NCBI GenBank assembly: GCA_025363205.1
Contig: JANYEI010000161.1
Location: forward strand, 1 to 46,328
Direction of reading: 5' to 3'
Source of the DNA: Frigoribacterium sp.
GTDB taxonomy: Bacteria; Actinomycetota; Actinomycetes; Actinomycetales; Microbacteriaceae
Length of the DNA: 46,328 nt
Shown here: one piece after another, positions 20,610 to 28,252 of the stretch
How positions within the stretch are numbered: position 1 is the first letter of the stretch
Layout: each line of letters opens with the position of its first letter
The notes under the pieces: model-generated
What the model was told of the DNA's origin: nothing
Database searches by the model: none
The model's input: the letters and a program-made list of their open reading frames with translations, nothing else
Made by a program: the position numbers and the translations under genes

Positions 20610-20959
20610 GTGTCGATGCGGCGCCGCCATCCGACGATCATCTTCTCTGCGGCGGCGACAGTGCTTTTGGTGCTCGTGATTCCACTCGCTTTGTCGGGGT
20701 GTACTACGGGGTTCGAGTCTTTGCCCATCGCAATCCCCCGCCCGACGAGGTGTGCATGCTCAGCACCGCCGCCGGCGATCACGATGACACAGTCTGCGCT
20801 AACGTGCGCTCTTTCGCTCGCTCGGAGCTTTCCAGCGCGCCGGTGAGCTATCACCTGAACCACGGGGTGACCGACTCCGCGGCGGGTGTGACCGAGGCAT
20901 CCCGTCTGGCGTTTCGCTGGGGACCAGACTCCGGCCTCACCGTGCGCGTCATCGGCTGA
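20610..20959 (+). pseudogene. Frameshifted small lipoprotein
   Basis: The first frame (GTG at 20610) encodes a clear lipoprotein signal: MSMRRR basic start, hydrophobic core VLLVLVIPLAL and lipobox LSGC. After about 43 residues it loses sense at a CCCCC run (20735-20739). Adding one C joins it to another frame that continues PPPDEVCMLSTAAGDHDD and ends GPDSGLTVRVIG at 20959, giving a protein of about 116 residues. So either the gene is a one-base deletion pseudogene or phase variant, or the base is a sequencing error in a homopolymer. The downstream portion is not recognised. Confidence 0.65.
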
Positions 20960-21006
20960 CACCGGCTGAAACCGGCCACCTCGCCAGCGCGCCTAAACTT
21001 GGACCC

Positions 21007-22497
21007 GTGTCGACGCTCTCAGACCTCGTTCTCTCCCAGGGTCGTTCCAACGACGCCGACGTCGAATGGCTGCATCTCCTCGTCGGTGACTGGCAACTCC
21101 TTGCCGACCTCGCATTCGCCGACATTGTGCTGTGGATTCCGACTCACGACGATGACTTCGTTGCGGTCGCGCACGCGCGACCGTCGAGCTCGGCGACGCT
21201 CTTTTATCGCGACTTCGTTGGCCAGGTGATAAAGCCAGAGTGGAAGGGCCAGGTAACCGAGGCGTTCCGCTCCGCGCAGATCGTGGATTCCGCCGCACCC
21301 GACTGGTACGAGGAGACCCCCACTCGAGTGCGGGCGGTGCCGGTGCTCCGACGGCTTTCGGTGACGGGAGCACAGACCACGGAGCATCCGATCGCTGTGA
21401 TCACTCGCCATACCAACCTGAGCGAGGCACGAACTCCGAGCCGTCAGGAACTTACCTTCAATGAGTGCGCTAACGACCTGTTCGCGATGATCTGTGCCGG
21501 AGATTTTCCCGACCTTGGTGCCCCGACGGGGCCGCGGCGTGGTGCCCCTCGGGCATCCGACGGACTCCTGCGATTGGATGTTGACGGCATCGTCACCTTT
21601 GCCAGCCCGAATGGACTGTCGGCCTTCAACCGCATGGGGTTCGCCGGTGAACTCGAGGCCGAGTCGCTCGCCGAGGTCACCAACTCCCTGCTGAGTGGCA
21701 AGCTCGTGGTCGACGAGTCGCTGCCGCTCGTGGTTACAGGCCGGGCCCCGTGGCGCACCGATATCGAGGCCAAGGGGGTCACGGTCTCACTGCGCGCCAT
21801 CCCGATCCGGGACCGCGGTGAGCGGGTCGGTGCAATCGTGCTGTGCCGGGATGTCACGGAGCTGCGTCACCAGGAGCGCGAACTCATCACCAAAGACGCG
21901 ACTATCCGCGAAATCCATCATCGGGTCAAGAACAACCTACAGACCGTGGCGTCGTTGCTGCGGATCCAGGCACGACGTTCTCATTCGGACGAGGCCCGCG
22001 ATTCACTCAACCAGGCGATGCGTCGGGTCGCGGCCATCGCGGTCGTTCACGACACCCTGAGTGAAGGGCTCACCCAGAATGTCGACTTTGACGTAGTCTT
22101 CGACCGGGTGCTCAAGCTCATCGCCGAGATAGCGTCCACGCACAACACCAAGGCGCATCCCACCTTCACCGGCAGTTTTGGAGCACTTCCGAGCGAATAT
22201 GCGACGCCGCTATCCCTCGCGCTTACCGAACTTGTGACCAATGCAGTGGAACACGGCCTAGCCGGTCGCGAAGGTAACGTGGAGATTACCGCCGAGCGCT
22301 CAGAGGAGACCCTGACCGTGCAGGTGCGCGATAACGGCGGCGGTTTACCCGAGGGTAAGGTCGGCTCAGGGCTCGGCACCCAGATCGTGCGCACCCTTAT
22401 TCAGGGTGAATTGGGTGGCACGATCGATTGGCACACCATGGTGGGCAGCGGCACCGAAGTGACCATCGAGATGCCGCTGGCTTGGCTCACCAAATAG
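21007..22497 (+). CDS. pdtaS: Cytoplasmic sensor histidine kinase PdtaS
   Basis: A 496-residue soluble kinase without membrane segments. An N-terminal GAF-like domain (residues 1-150) and a PAS-like domain (about 170-285) precede the HisKA_2 dimerisation box EIHHRVKNNLQTVASLLRIQARR-type motif (His304/305) and the HATPase domain (ELVTNAVEHG, DNGGGLP, GLGTQIV). This architecture is that of PdtaS, which phosphorylates the antiterminator PdtaR; both sense redox/nitric-oxide and nutrient signals in mycobacteria. Location next to whiB1 matches the mycobacterial order. pdtaR is not in the window. GTG start. Confidence 0.92.
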   Translation: MSTLSDLVLSQGRSNDADVEWLHLLVGDWQLLADLAFADIVLWIPTHDDDFVAVAHARPSSSATLFYRDFVGQVIKPEWKGQVTEAFRSAQIVDSAAPDWYEETPTRVRAVPVLRRLSVTGAQTTEHPIAVITRHTNLSEARTPSRQELTFNECANDLFAMICAGDFPDLGAPTGPRRGAPRASDGLLRLDVDGIVTFASPNGLSAFNRMGFAGELEAESLAEVTNSLLSGKLVVDESLPLVVTGRAPWRTDIEAKGVTVSLRAIPIRDRGERVGAIVLCRDVTELRHQERELITKDATIREIHHRVKNNLQTVASLLRIQARRSHSDEARDSLNQAMRRVAAIAVVHDTLSEGLTQNVDFDVVFDRVLKLIAEIASTHNTKAHPTFTGSFGALPSEYATPLSLALTELVTNAVEHGLAGREGNVEITAERSEETLTVQVRDNGGGLPEGKVGSGLGTQIVRTLIQGELGGTIDWHTMVGSGTEVTIEMPLAWLTK

Positions 22498-22526
22498 CTA
22501 GCCAGCGGTCGTCCCGCTTCGATGCG

Positions 22527-22543
22527 CAGGCCCCACGCGGGGG
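22527..22543. terminator. Candidate GCCCC/GGGG hairpin between pdtaS and whiB1
   Basis: A short G/C hairpin with a 4-base loop in the 62-bp gap between two convergent genes. There is no clear T tract on either side. Confidence 0.35.
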
Positions 22544-22559
22544 TCGAGCGAGCCGAGAG

Positions 22560-22808
22560 CTAGGAGGCGCGACGGGCGCGAGCAGCGCGACGCTTGAGGG
22601 CACGTCGCTCGTCTTCGCTGAGGCCACCCCAAACGCCCGAGTCCTGGCTGGTCTCGAGCGCATACTGGAGGCACATCTCGGTGACGCTGCACCGGGCACA
22701 CACAGCTTTGGCTTTATCGATCTGGTCGACAGCCGGACCGGTGTTCCCAACGGGGAAGAAGAGTTCGGGGTCGGCCGTGAGGCATGCGGCTTTGTCGCGC
22801 CAGTCCAT
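22560..22808 (-). CDS. whiB1: WhiB1-type iron-sulfur transcription factor
   Basis: An 82-residue WhiB protein with the four cluster ligands Cys9, Cys37, Cys40 and Cys46 (C-x27-C-x2-C-x5-C), the GVWGG turn at residues 58-62, and a basic C-terminal tail. WhiB1 binds a [4Fe-4S] cluster and sigma A, and it is nitric-oxide sensitive. The ATG at 22808 gives the standard WhiB1 start (MDWRDKAACL) and has AAAGGAG about 9 bases upstream; a longer frame to 22865 is not family-like. It converges on pdtaS. Confidence 0.93.
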   Translation of the reverse strand: MDWRDKAACLTADPELFFPVGNTGPAVDQIDKAKAVCARCSVTEMCLQYALETSQDSGVWGGLSEDERRALKRRAARARRAS

Positions 22809-22992
22809 CTGGGGGTGCTCCTTTTGTTGCGAACGCAGGGCCGTAGAGCCCTGAGCAGAGGTCATAGACCAAGCTTGGGGAAAGTTTTCAGGGGGTTCGG
22901 TGGATGCTCACGGCCCTGTGAGTGCAAATCAACCTCACATAGAATCTCATACTGAGTGTCGCAAATCAATAGTCGGGTGGGGTTCCATAGTG

Positions 22993-23409
22993 ATGAGTGA
23001 ACCGAGAGTCTCGCGCCGACCGGCGCTGTTACTCCTGCTGGTGGTTCTGCTGGCGCTCGAATGCGCCGCTCTGGCAGCGCTCGCTTGCTACCTCGTAGTC
23101 GAACTCCTGATTGCGCGCCCGGACTCCGTGGCGACGGCGATCGCTCTGCTGCTACTCGACCTGTTGGCGGCGATCTGGGTCGGAACAATGGCAGTCCACA
23201 CCCTCCGGGGCAGGTCCTGGATTCGCGGTGGAGCGATCACCTGGCAGATACTGCAGATCGCGGTGGGCATCGGCAGTTTTCAGGCCCCGTTCTCACGCCC
23301 GGACATCGCTTGGCTGCTCATTCTGCCCGCCGCAGCGGTAATCATCCTTCTGTTCACCCCAACTGTGATCGCGGCGACCCGACGTCGCGACGAACTGCCC
23401 GAGGCCTGA
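22993..23409 (+). CDS. Small four-helix membrane protein
   Basis: A 138-residue protein with four hydrophobic helices, short loops and a basic C-terminal tail (ATRRRDEL). The start is ATG 22993, or the adjoining GTG 22990, behind a GGGTGGGG sequence. It is typical of small conserved actinobacterial integral membrane proteins. It is divergent from whiB1 and converges on bcp. I do not recognise a family function. Confidence 0.75.
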   Translation: MSEPRVSRRPALLLLLVVLLALECAALAALACYLVVELLIARPDSVATAIALLLLDLLAAIWVGTMAVHTLRGRSWIRGGAITWQILQIAVGIGSFQAPFSRPDIAWLLILPAAAVIILLFTPTVIAATRRRDELPEA

Positions 23410-23429
23410 ACACTCAGGCGCAGGTCGAT

Positions 23430-23909
23430 TCAGGCATCGAGGCCGAGCTTCTTTCGCAGCGACGCGACGTGGCCCGACGCCTTCACGTTGTAGAGCGGCA
23501 GAGTGATGGAACCGGTCTCGTCAACGACGAAAGTCGACCGGATCGTGCCCATCACAGTCTTGCCGTAGAGCGATTTCTCACCGAAAGCGCCGTAGGCATT
23601 GTGTACGGCGAGGTCGGGGTCGCTCAGCAGCGGGAAGTTGAGGCCTTGCTCTGACTGGAACTTCTTGAGCGCCGGTGCGGCGTCCTTCGAGATGCCGATG
23701 ACCGTGTAGCCGGCCGATTTGAGGGAGTTGATGTTGTCGCGGAAGTCGCAGGCTTCGGTCGTGCAGCCCGGGGTTGATGCCGCGGGGTAAAAGTACACGA
23801 CGACCTTGTCTCCGGCGAAATCACTGAGCGAAACGCGCGCGCCATCCTGGTCGTCGAGAGTGAAGGCGGGGGCGGTCTGCCCCACCTCGAGTCTGGTCGA
23901 TGTAGTCAC
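23430..23909 (-). CDS. bcp: Thiol peroxidase, Bcp-type peroxiredoxin
   Basis: A 159-residue peroxiredoxin. The active-site motif ASTPGCTTEACDFRD holds peroxidatic Cys49 and resolving Cys54, five residues apart as in Bcp/PrxQ enzymes. It reduces hydrogen peroxide and organic hydroperoxides with thioredoxin. Length and the C-terminal KASGHVASLRKKLG end match the family. It starts at ATG 23909, preceded by AAGGAGAAG. Confidence 0.95.
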   Translation of the reverse strand: MTTSTRLEVGQTAPAFTLDDQDGARVSLSDFAGDKVVVYFYPAASTPGCTTEACDFRDNINSLKSAGYTVIGISKDAAPALKKFQSEQGLNFPLLSDPDLAVHNAYGAFGEKSLYGKTVMGTIRSTFVVDETGSITLPLYNVKASGHVASLRKKLGLDA

Positions 23910-24043
23910 TTGCTTCTCCTTCGGCTGCGGCGAATACTGTCCACAATCCTACGGATCGAGCCGCTGCTGCGACCTGTTCGCGACAACCGGTTCTCGATGC
24001 TAATCTTTACCCTTGGTTCTCGCGTTTCTCATGGGGACCGATC

Positions 24044-24119
<76 letters not shown>

Positions 24120-24143
24120 TCTCGACAAGCGGAAGTAGGCGAA

Positions 24144-24179
24144 CAATGGCTACTTTCCTTTTCTAGTTTTTAGCCATTG
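24144..24179. repeat. 9-bp inverted repeat CAATGGCTA / TAGCCATTG downstream of tRNA-Lys
   Basis: Perfect 9-bp arms are separated by an 18-base T-rich spacer, starting 25 bp after the tRNA. It may be the tRNA terminator or a remnant of a mobile-element end. A second, 6-bp hairpin (GAGGGC/GCCCTC, 24187-24214) follows. Confidence 0.65.
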
Positions 24180-24219
24180 CCCGTCTGAGGGCAAAAAAGC
24201 AATCCGCCGCCCTCTCGAA

Positions 24220-24321
24220 ATGAGCGGACGACGGGACCGTCGAGGTCGAACTGGCAGGCTATGTGGGCTCAAGTGGGACGGCCACTACGCGACCCTGAAC
24301 CGCCCCCTCCACGCCAAGTAG
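24220..24321 (+). CDS. Possible 33-residue Arg-rich ORF
   Basis: An ATG-initiated frame of 33 codons. Its C-terminal half (KWDGHYATLNRPLHAK) looks like the tail of a larger protein, so it may be a gene remnant. There is no ribosome site. Listed only because the surrounding 1.3 kb has little else. Confidence 0.2.
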   Translation: MSGRRDRRGRTGRLCGLKWDGHYATLNRPLHAK

Positions 24322-24380
24322 AATATGGAAAGGCTTGGTCAAATCCGCCATAGCCCAGAGCGCCGCGCAAGCCGAACGAG

Positions 24381-24713
24381 TTACGACCCACGGCCCAAAA
24401 TCAGTTCGAATCGACCCAGTTCCTTCACGAGCTCCGCTGGCTCATCGAAATAGTCGCGCAGATCGGGATCTACAGCCTCCGTACCAGGATCGGCGTGTGC
24501 TTGCTTGTTGGCCTGCACCCACTCACTGAGATGCGTTGGACCAAGCACACCTTCTGCGTTCATGATGATCGTGGCTCGAGTATTGGGCGCACCGATCGCA
24601 CCGAGCGCACCGAGCACACCGGAGAGTCGCCGAATTTGTACGAAGAGGGACAGAGCTGCTTCAACTGAACCGGCTCTGACGGAATCAGAGGAAATCTGAA
24701 GCGTGACTGCCAC
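24381..24713 (-). CDS. Hypothetical protein, 110 residues
   Basis: A soluble, slightly acidic protein starting at GTG 24713 with GAGG about 4 bases upstream. It contains no membrane segment. Visible features are a beta-strand-like N-terminus (VTLQISSDSVRAG), a Gly/Ala-rich middle (GVLGALGAIGAPN) and a charged helical C-terminus rich in Asp/Glu. Codon use is less GC-biased than neighbouring genes. It is the only reasonable gene between tRNA-Lys and the permease. I do not recognise the family. Confidence 0.55.
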   Translation of the reverse strand: MAVTLQISSDSVRAGSVEAALSLFVQIRRLSGVLGALGAIGAPNTRATIIMNAEGVLGPTHLSEWVQANKQAHADPGTEAVDPDLRDYFDEPAELVKELGRFELILGRGS

Positions 24714-25213
24714 GTGGCCTCATTCTGACTCCGGGTTGAGGCAATACCGCGAGGATTTTAGTTTTCACCGAATTGTCGCCCTCTCACGGTTGAAGACGCT
24801 GCCTGGTCGGGCAACGGGAAGCCTATCGACCGGCCTATTTGTCTCGATAAGGGTGGAGGTCCTCGCAGAAGCGAGGACAGCAGAAGCACCACCGGAAGGT
24901 GGAGGAGTCATTGCGATTCCGGACCTTCCGCGTTTTGCTCCGCGATCCCAAGCGGCCTTCGTCGTGCGGGACAAACGGGCACATGATCGCGCCAGCGTTC
25001 GCCTGCCGGTCGACGACGATCAGCCGCAGGGTCGACGCTGTTGCGCATAGTCGGGTATCGGCGGCTCATCCGCCAGATGATGCTGGGGAAGCCCGTGGCC
25101 CGGACGTATCCGATCCACGAGGCGGCTGCGGCCGGTCGACGACGATCGGCCGACTCGCTGACGTCGCTGGCGAACACCCGTGAAGGCGCCAATCCTGAAT
25201 GTCCCGATGGGCT

Positions 25214-25230
25214 ACGGTGTGCCACACCGT
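25214..25230. promoter_or_regulatory. Perfect 17-bp palindrome ACGGTGTG-C-CACACCGT
   Basis: Two perfect 8-bp arms around a single C. The size and symmetry are typical of a dimeric repressor operator. It lies about 130 bp upstream of an isolated strong ribosome site and ATG (25346-25361). Confidence 0.5.
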
Positions 25231-25345
25231 CATTCCGTGGCAAGGGCGGCGTCGGCGTGGTGTGGAGCCGGAGGAAGCCCCAGTGGACGCAGGCAACCGT
25301 CGCATTGGCGAGGGACCATGCGCCCGTTTGTCAGCCGTGCTGTCG

Positions 25346-25411
25346 AAAGGAGGACCGCATGGCTGACGAAACGGCGCGCGGTCGCGTCGGCGCGCGCGCT
25401 TGTCCCGTCCG
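25346..25411 (+). pseudogene. Orphan gene start: strong ribosome site plus ATG, no gene body
   Basis: AAAGGAGG (25346-25353) is followed, 5 bases later, by ATG 25359 and codons MADETARGRVGARACPVRYE. The frame then runs antisense into the end of the permease gene and makes no sense. The simplest reading is the 5' stump of a deleted gene whose body was replaced when the permease cluster was joined here. A GCGCGCG/CGCGCGC hairpin (25374-25397) inside it could instead serve as the permease terminator. Confidence 0.4.
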
Positions 25412-26923
25412 CTACGAAATCACGTCCCGGAGCAGCTCCTCATTCACGGAGGTACGGGCGCGCGAGACCACATACCCGACACCGAGCAGCCCGAACGGTA
25501 GCAGAACGAGAATCCAGCCGATGGCACTGAGGCCCCAGGCGGCGACTGTCGGATCGACGCCGTCGACCACAGTGCCGGCAAGCAGGCCGAAGCGAGAGAT
25601 CAACAGGTACTCGCCGAGCACGAGGCCGATGGTGGCCAGAACAGGCGCGATCGTCGTCTGAAACACATTCTCCTCACCCTTGTGCGTGCGAAAGTAGGCA
25701 ATGACGGCGATGCAGACGAGAATTTCAATGAGCACAATCGCCACGACAGACAGCCCGCTGAACCAGTAGAAGAGGGTGAGGATCGGGTCGAGTTTGAGTA
25801 GGGCGAAAAGCGCAATGACGATCCCGGTGATGATCGACGTGACGACGGATGCCGCGGCCGGCGCCCCCCGACGATTGACGGTGCCGAGCCTGGCCGGCAG
25901 GATCCCACCGCGGCCCATCGCGAAGAGGTAGCGACTGGCCGCATTCTGGAAGGCGAGAAGACCGGCGAACAGGCTCGAGAGCACCAGGATCGACATGACC
26001 GTCGCCATCCACTGTCCCACGTATTGCGCGGCTAGTGAGAACAGCACCTCCGCGGGAGCGGCAAGCGGAACTTTGGCGACGGTCGAGAGCGCGACGGTTT
26101 TCTCGACCACGTGGGAGGCGCCCATGCCGGTGACCATTGCGAAGGCAGTAAGTGCGAAGAGCACGGTAATCACGATCACCGAAAGGTAGGTGGCACGCGG
26201 CACGACCTTCTTGGGATCCCGCGATTCTTCACCGTAAATCGCGGTGGCCTCGAATCCGATGAAGGAGGCGAAGGCGAACGCGAAGGCGATGCCAGCCGAT
26301 CCGGCGAGTCCGCCAGCGAGGATCGCGGCCGGGTTGAAGGATGCCAGGAAGTTGATGCCCTCCGGCCCGCCGCTCGCCAGGATGACCACCGACGTGACCA
26401 CGAGCGCGGTGAGTTCGAGGAGCATGAGCACGCCGAGCACCCGTGCGCCCACGTCCACCCGCAGCAACGAGAGCACGGTCACCACCGCCCAGGAAACGAG
26501 AGACCACACCCACCACGGCAGGATTCCGACCTGGCCAGCCATGACCGCACCAAAGAAACCGAAGATCGCGAGCTGCACCGCCACATAAGCGAGAATCGAG
26601 ACAAACGCCGAGGCGATACCCACATGGCGGCCGAGACCGCGACCGATGTAAGCGAAGAACGCTCCGGCGTTGGTGACCCTCTGGCTCATAGCGGCGTACC
26701 CCACGCTGAACAGCAGCAGGGTGATGCCGACGACCAGATAGGCGCCAGGAGCGGCCGCCCCATTGCCGAGCACGATGGCCACGGGCACGGCGCCAGTCAT
26801 TCCGACAAGCGGAGCAGCGGCCGCGACGACGAAGAACACGATTCCGACAGTGCCGAGGCGACCCTTATTGAGAGAGGTTTGGGCGTCGGTATCGGAGGCG
26901 GGGGTCTCTTGCGCAAGTGCCAT
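25412..26923 (-). CDS. APC-family amino acid/amine permease
   Basis: A 503-residue transporter with about 12 membrane helices. The APC signature appears as the glycine-rich first helix (VFFVVAAAAPLVGMTG) and the loop GFEATAIYGEESRDPKK. The ATG at 26923 has AGGAGT 6 bases upstream; a longer start at 26938 lacks one. APC permeases of this type take up amino acids or amines such as putrescine. Position at the edge of the amine/aromatic cluster, divergent from the ADC-family gene, suggests it imports the pathway substrate. The substrate itself is inferred. Confidence 0.9.
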   Translation of the reverse strand: MALAQETPASDTDAQTSLNKGRLGTVGIVFFVVAAAAPLVGMTGAVPVAIVLGNGAAAPGAYLVVGITLLLFSVGYAAMSQRVTNAGAFFAYIGRGLGRHVGIASAFVSILAYVAVQLAIFGFFGAVMAGQVGILPWWVWSLVSWAVVTVLSLLRVDVGARVLGVLMLLELTALVVTSVVILASGGPEGINFLASFNPAAILAGGLAGSAGIAFAFAFASFIGFEATAIYGEESRDPKKVVPRATYLSVIVITVLFALTAFAMVTGMGASHVVEKTVALSTVAKVPLAAPAEVLFSLAAQYVGQWMATVMSILVLSSLFAGLLAFQNAASRYLFAMGRGGILPARLGTVNRRGAPAAASVVTSIITGIVIALFALLKLDPILTLFYWFSGLSVVAIVLIEILVCIAVIAYFRTHKGEENVFQTTIAPVLATIGLVLGEYLLISRFGLLAGTVVDGVDPTVAAWGLSAIGWILVLLPFGLLGVGYVVSRARTSVNEELLRDVIS

Positions 26924-26993
26924 TGCGATACTCCTCATTGAGTTAGGGCGGGAGTGCAGTTCAGGGAGGCGATTATCGTGCGTATCCGAACGA

Positions 26994-27003
26994 GTTAGCT
27001 AAC
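26994..27003. promoter_or_regulatory. GTTAGCTAAC perfect palindrome
   Basis: A 10-bp palindrome in the divergent permease/ADC promoter region. It may be part of a promoter or operator; weak evidence on its own. Confidence 0.3.
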
Positions 27004-27048
27004 AATGACGAACGGGAGCCGTGCCGTCAAGTGCTTTCGAGAAGTTCA

Positions 27049-27064
27049 TTTGGATACAAACAAG
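27049..27064. promoter_or_regulatory. Candidate MarR-type operator, copy 1 (TTTGGATACAAACAAG)
   Basis: It sits about 30 bp before the start of the ADC-family gene and matches 14 of 16 bases of a sequence in the P450/MarR intergenic region (33135-33150). It has partial dyad symmetry around GATA. Confidence 0.6.
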
Positions 27065-27092
27065 CGATCGAACTGGACTACACTCTGGCGCT

Positions 27093-27902
27093 ATGACTGC
27101 TCTCAACGGATTTCTGGCCCCGCTGACACCGACCGGCGCGAGCGCCCTCGTGCCGAAGCCGCCGTGGTACTACTCCGGCACGTTGCTCACGGTGGAGTAC
27201 CTCACCGACCCAGCCAATGTGCGGGCTATTCTTCCGTCCGATATCGAACTCTCGCCCGACCGCCCGGGCGCCGTCGCCATCATCTGGGCAGATTGGCAAT
27301 CTTGCAGCGAAGGCGGCCTGGAATTGCTCGATCCGGTTCGCGCGCAATATCTCGAGGCCTTCGTGGTGGTGCGTTGCTCGCACCGCGGAGTCACCTTTAG
27401 CCGCTGCGTCGCCATCTGGGTCACCAAGGATTTCGCCATCGGCCGCGGATGGTTCCAGGGCTACCCCAAGAAACTCGGCTCCGTGCACGTCACGCGGCTG
27501 TTCTCGCATGGCAAGGCGACGCCACGGCTCGAAGCCGGGGCTCAGATCGGCGCTTCGCTCGCGGCCTACGATCATCGGCTAGCATCCGCCGTCGTAACGC
27601 TGCGCGAACCTTCCGAACACAATGGTTTCGTCAACGGGCACCGGATGCTGCACAACCGTTTCCTACCATCGATCAGCCAGGGGGAGGGCCTGTCACTTGA
27701 TCAGCTCGTGGCGATGGGCACCATCGACGCTGACCTCGGGCCGGCGTGGCGCGGAGATGCTGAGCTTTCGCTCGCCGACTCACCGTGGGACGAGCTGCAC
27801 TCGATCCTGCCGGTCGAAGAGATCCTTGGCGGATATTATCGCGAACTCGGTGTCACCTTCACCGGTGGAGAGCTCGTGGAGGATCGCTCCCGCGCGGTGT
27901 GA
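27093..27902 (+). CDS. Acetoacetate decarboxylase family protein
   Basis: A 269-residue protein of the ADC fold. The Schiff-base motif GYPKK is present (Lys126-Lys127, matching the paired lysines of the clostridial enzyme), as is the N-terminal PPWYYSG element. Family members decarboxylate beta-keto acids or catalyse related retro-aldol/dehydration chemistry. The ATG at 27093 was chosen over an upstream in-frame ATG at 27021, which precedes the promoter-like elements. Alone among the cluster genes it shares the 16-bp motif with the P450/MarR region, so it is likely co-regulated. Substrate unknown. Confidence 0.88.
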   Translation: MTALNGFLAPLTPTGASALVPKPPWYYSGTLLTVEYLTDPANVRAILPSDIELSPDRPGAVAIIWADWQSCSEGGLELLDPVRAQYLEAFVVVRCSHRGVTFSRCVAIWVTKDFAIGRGWFQGYPKKLGSVHVTRLFSHGKATPRLEAGAQIGASLAAYDHRLASAVVTLREPSEHNGFVNGHRMLHNRFLPSISQGEGLSLDQLVAMGTIDADLGPAWRGDAELSLADSPWDELHSILPVEEILGGYYRELGVTFTGGELVEDRSRAV

Positions 27903-27920
27903 GATCCGACACCGCCGTGG

Positions 27921-27990
27921 GGTTTTGTGGTGCTGTGCAACATGATGCGGTGTGGTGCTGTACGAGACGATGCGGTGTGGTGCTGTGCGT
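27921..27990. repeat. 25-bp tandem repeat, about 2.5 copies
   Basis: TGTGGTGCTGT recurs at 27926, 27951 and 27976, exactly 25 bp apart, with an 18-base identical core in the last two copies. It follows the ADC stop codon. Confidence 0.85.
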
Positions 27991-28130
27991 GTCGGCTGAC
28001 CCTAGGAACTCGCGGCGGTGGTGCCCGCGGCCCGCTTGCGCCGCTCCGCGAGGGAGGGTCTTTTGCGCGATCCGCACCTGATGGAGGGGGTTTTTCCGCT
28101 ATTCGGCAGATTTCCCTCCTTCGCTGCTTA

Positions 28131-28204
28131 TGCAGACGCCTGCAGCCTGCAGACGCCTGCAGCCGCAGAGGACTGCAGCCGCAGAGGACTGCAGCTGCAG
28201 AGGC
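28131..28204. repeat. Compound tandem repeat, 17 bp x2 then 16 bp x3, CTGCAG-rich
   Basis: Two perfect 17-bp units (28131-28164) overlap three 16-bp units (28157-28204, the last with two changes). CTGCAG palindromes recur throughout. It lies between the converging ends of the ADC and GS-like genes, within 350 bp that contain no gene. Confidence 0.9.
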
Positions 28205-28252
28205 ATGCACCTCCCTTACCGGGCGCAGGGCCTCCGACACCGCCACCGCTCC

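Larger units (their letters stand above)
24714..25411. other. Gene-poor scar-like region
   Basis: About 700 bases with overlapping frames but no convincing protein. A GGTCGACGACGATC motif appears twice (about 25007-25021 and 25133-25147), and a 17-bp palindrome lies at 25214-25230. It probably holds decayed mobile or accessory DNA downstream of the tRNA. Confidence 0.45.

Noticed and set aside
20390-20679. Plus-strand frame with helical-looking codons upstream of the lipoprotein
   Set aside because: It would overlap the lipoprotein signal sequence by about 70 bp, has no ribosome site and no recognised domain.
24703-25050. 115-codon plus-strand frame starting within the 24381-24713 gene start
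   Set aside because: It is divergent-overlapping with a better gene, has mixed composition and loses all family-like character; likely noncoding.
25041-25661. 206-codon plus-strand frame
   Set aside because: The 3' half is antisense to the permease. Only its internal ATG with a ribosome site (25359) is of interest and is treated separately.
28131-28204. Possible CRISPR array
   Set aside because: The units are 16-17 bp, directly adjacent and without unique spacers, so this is a simple tandem repeat.
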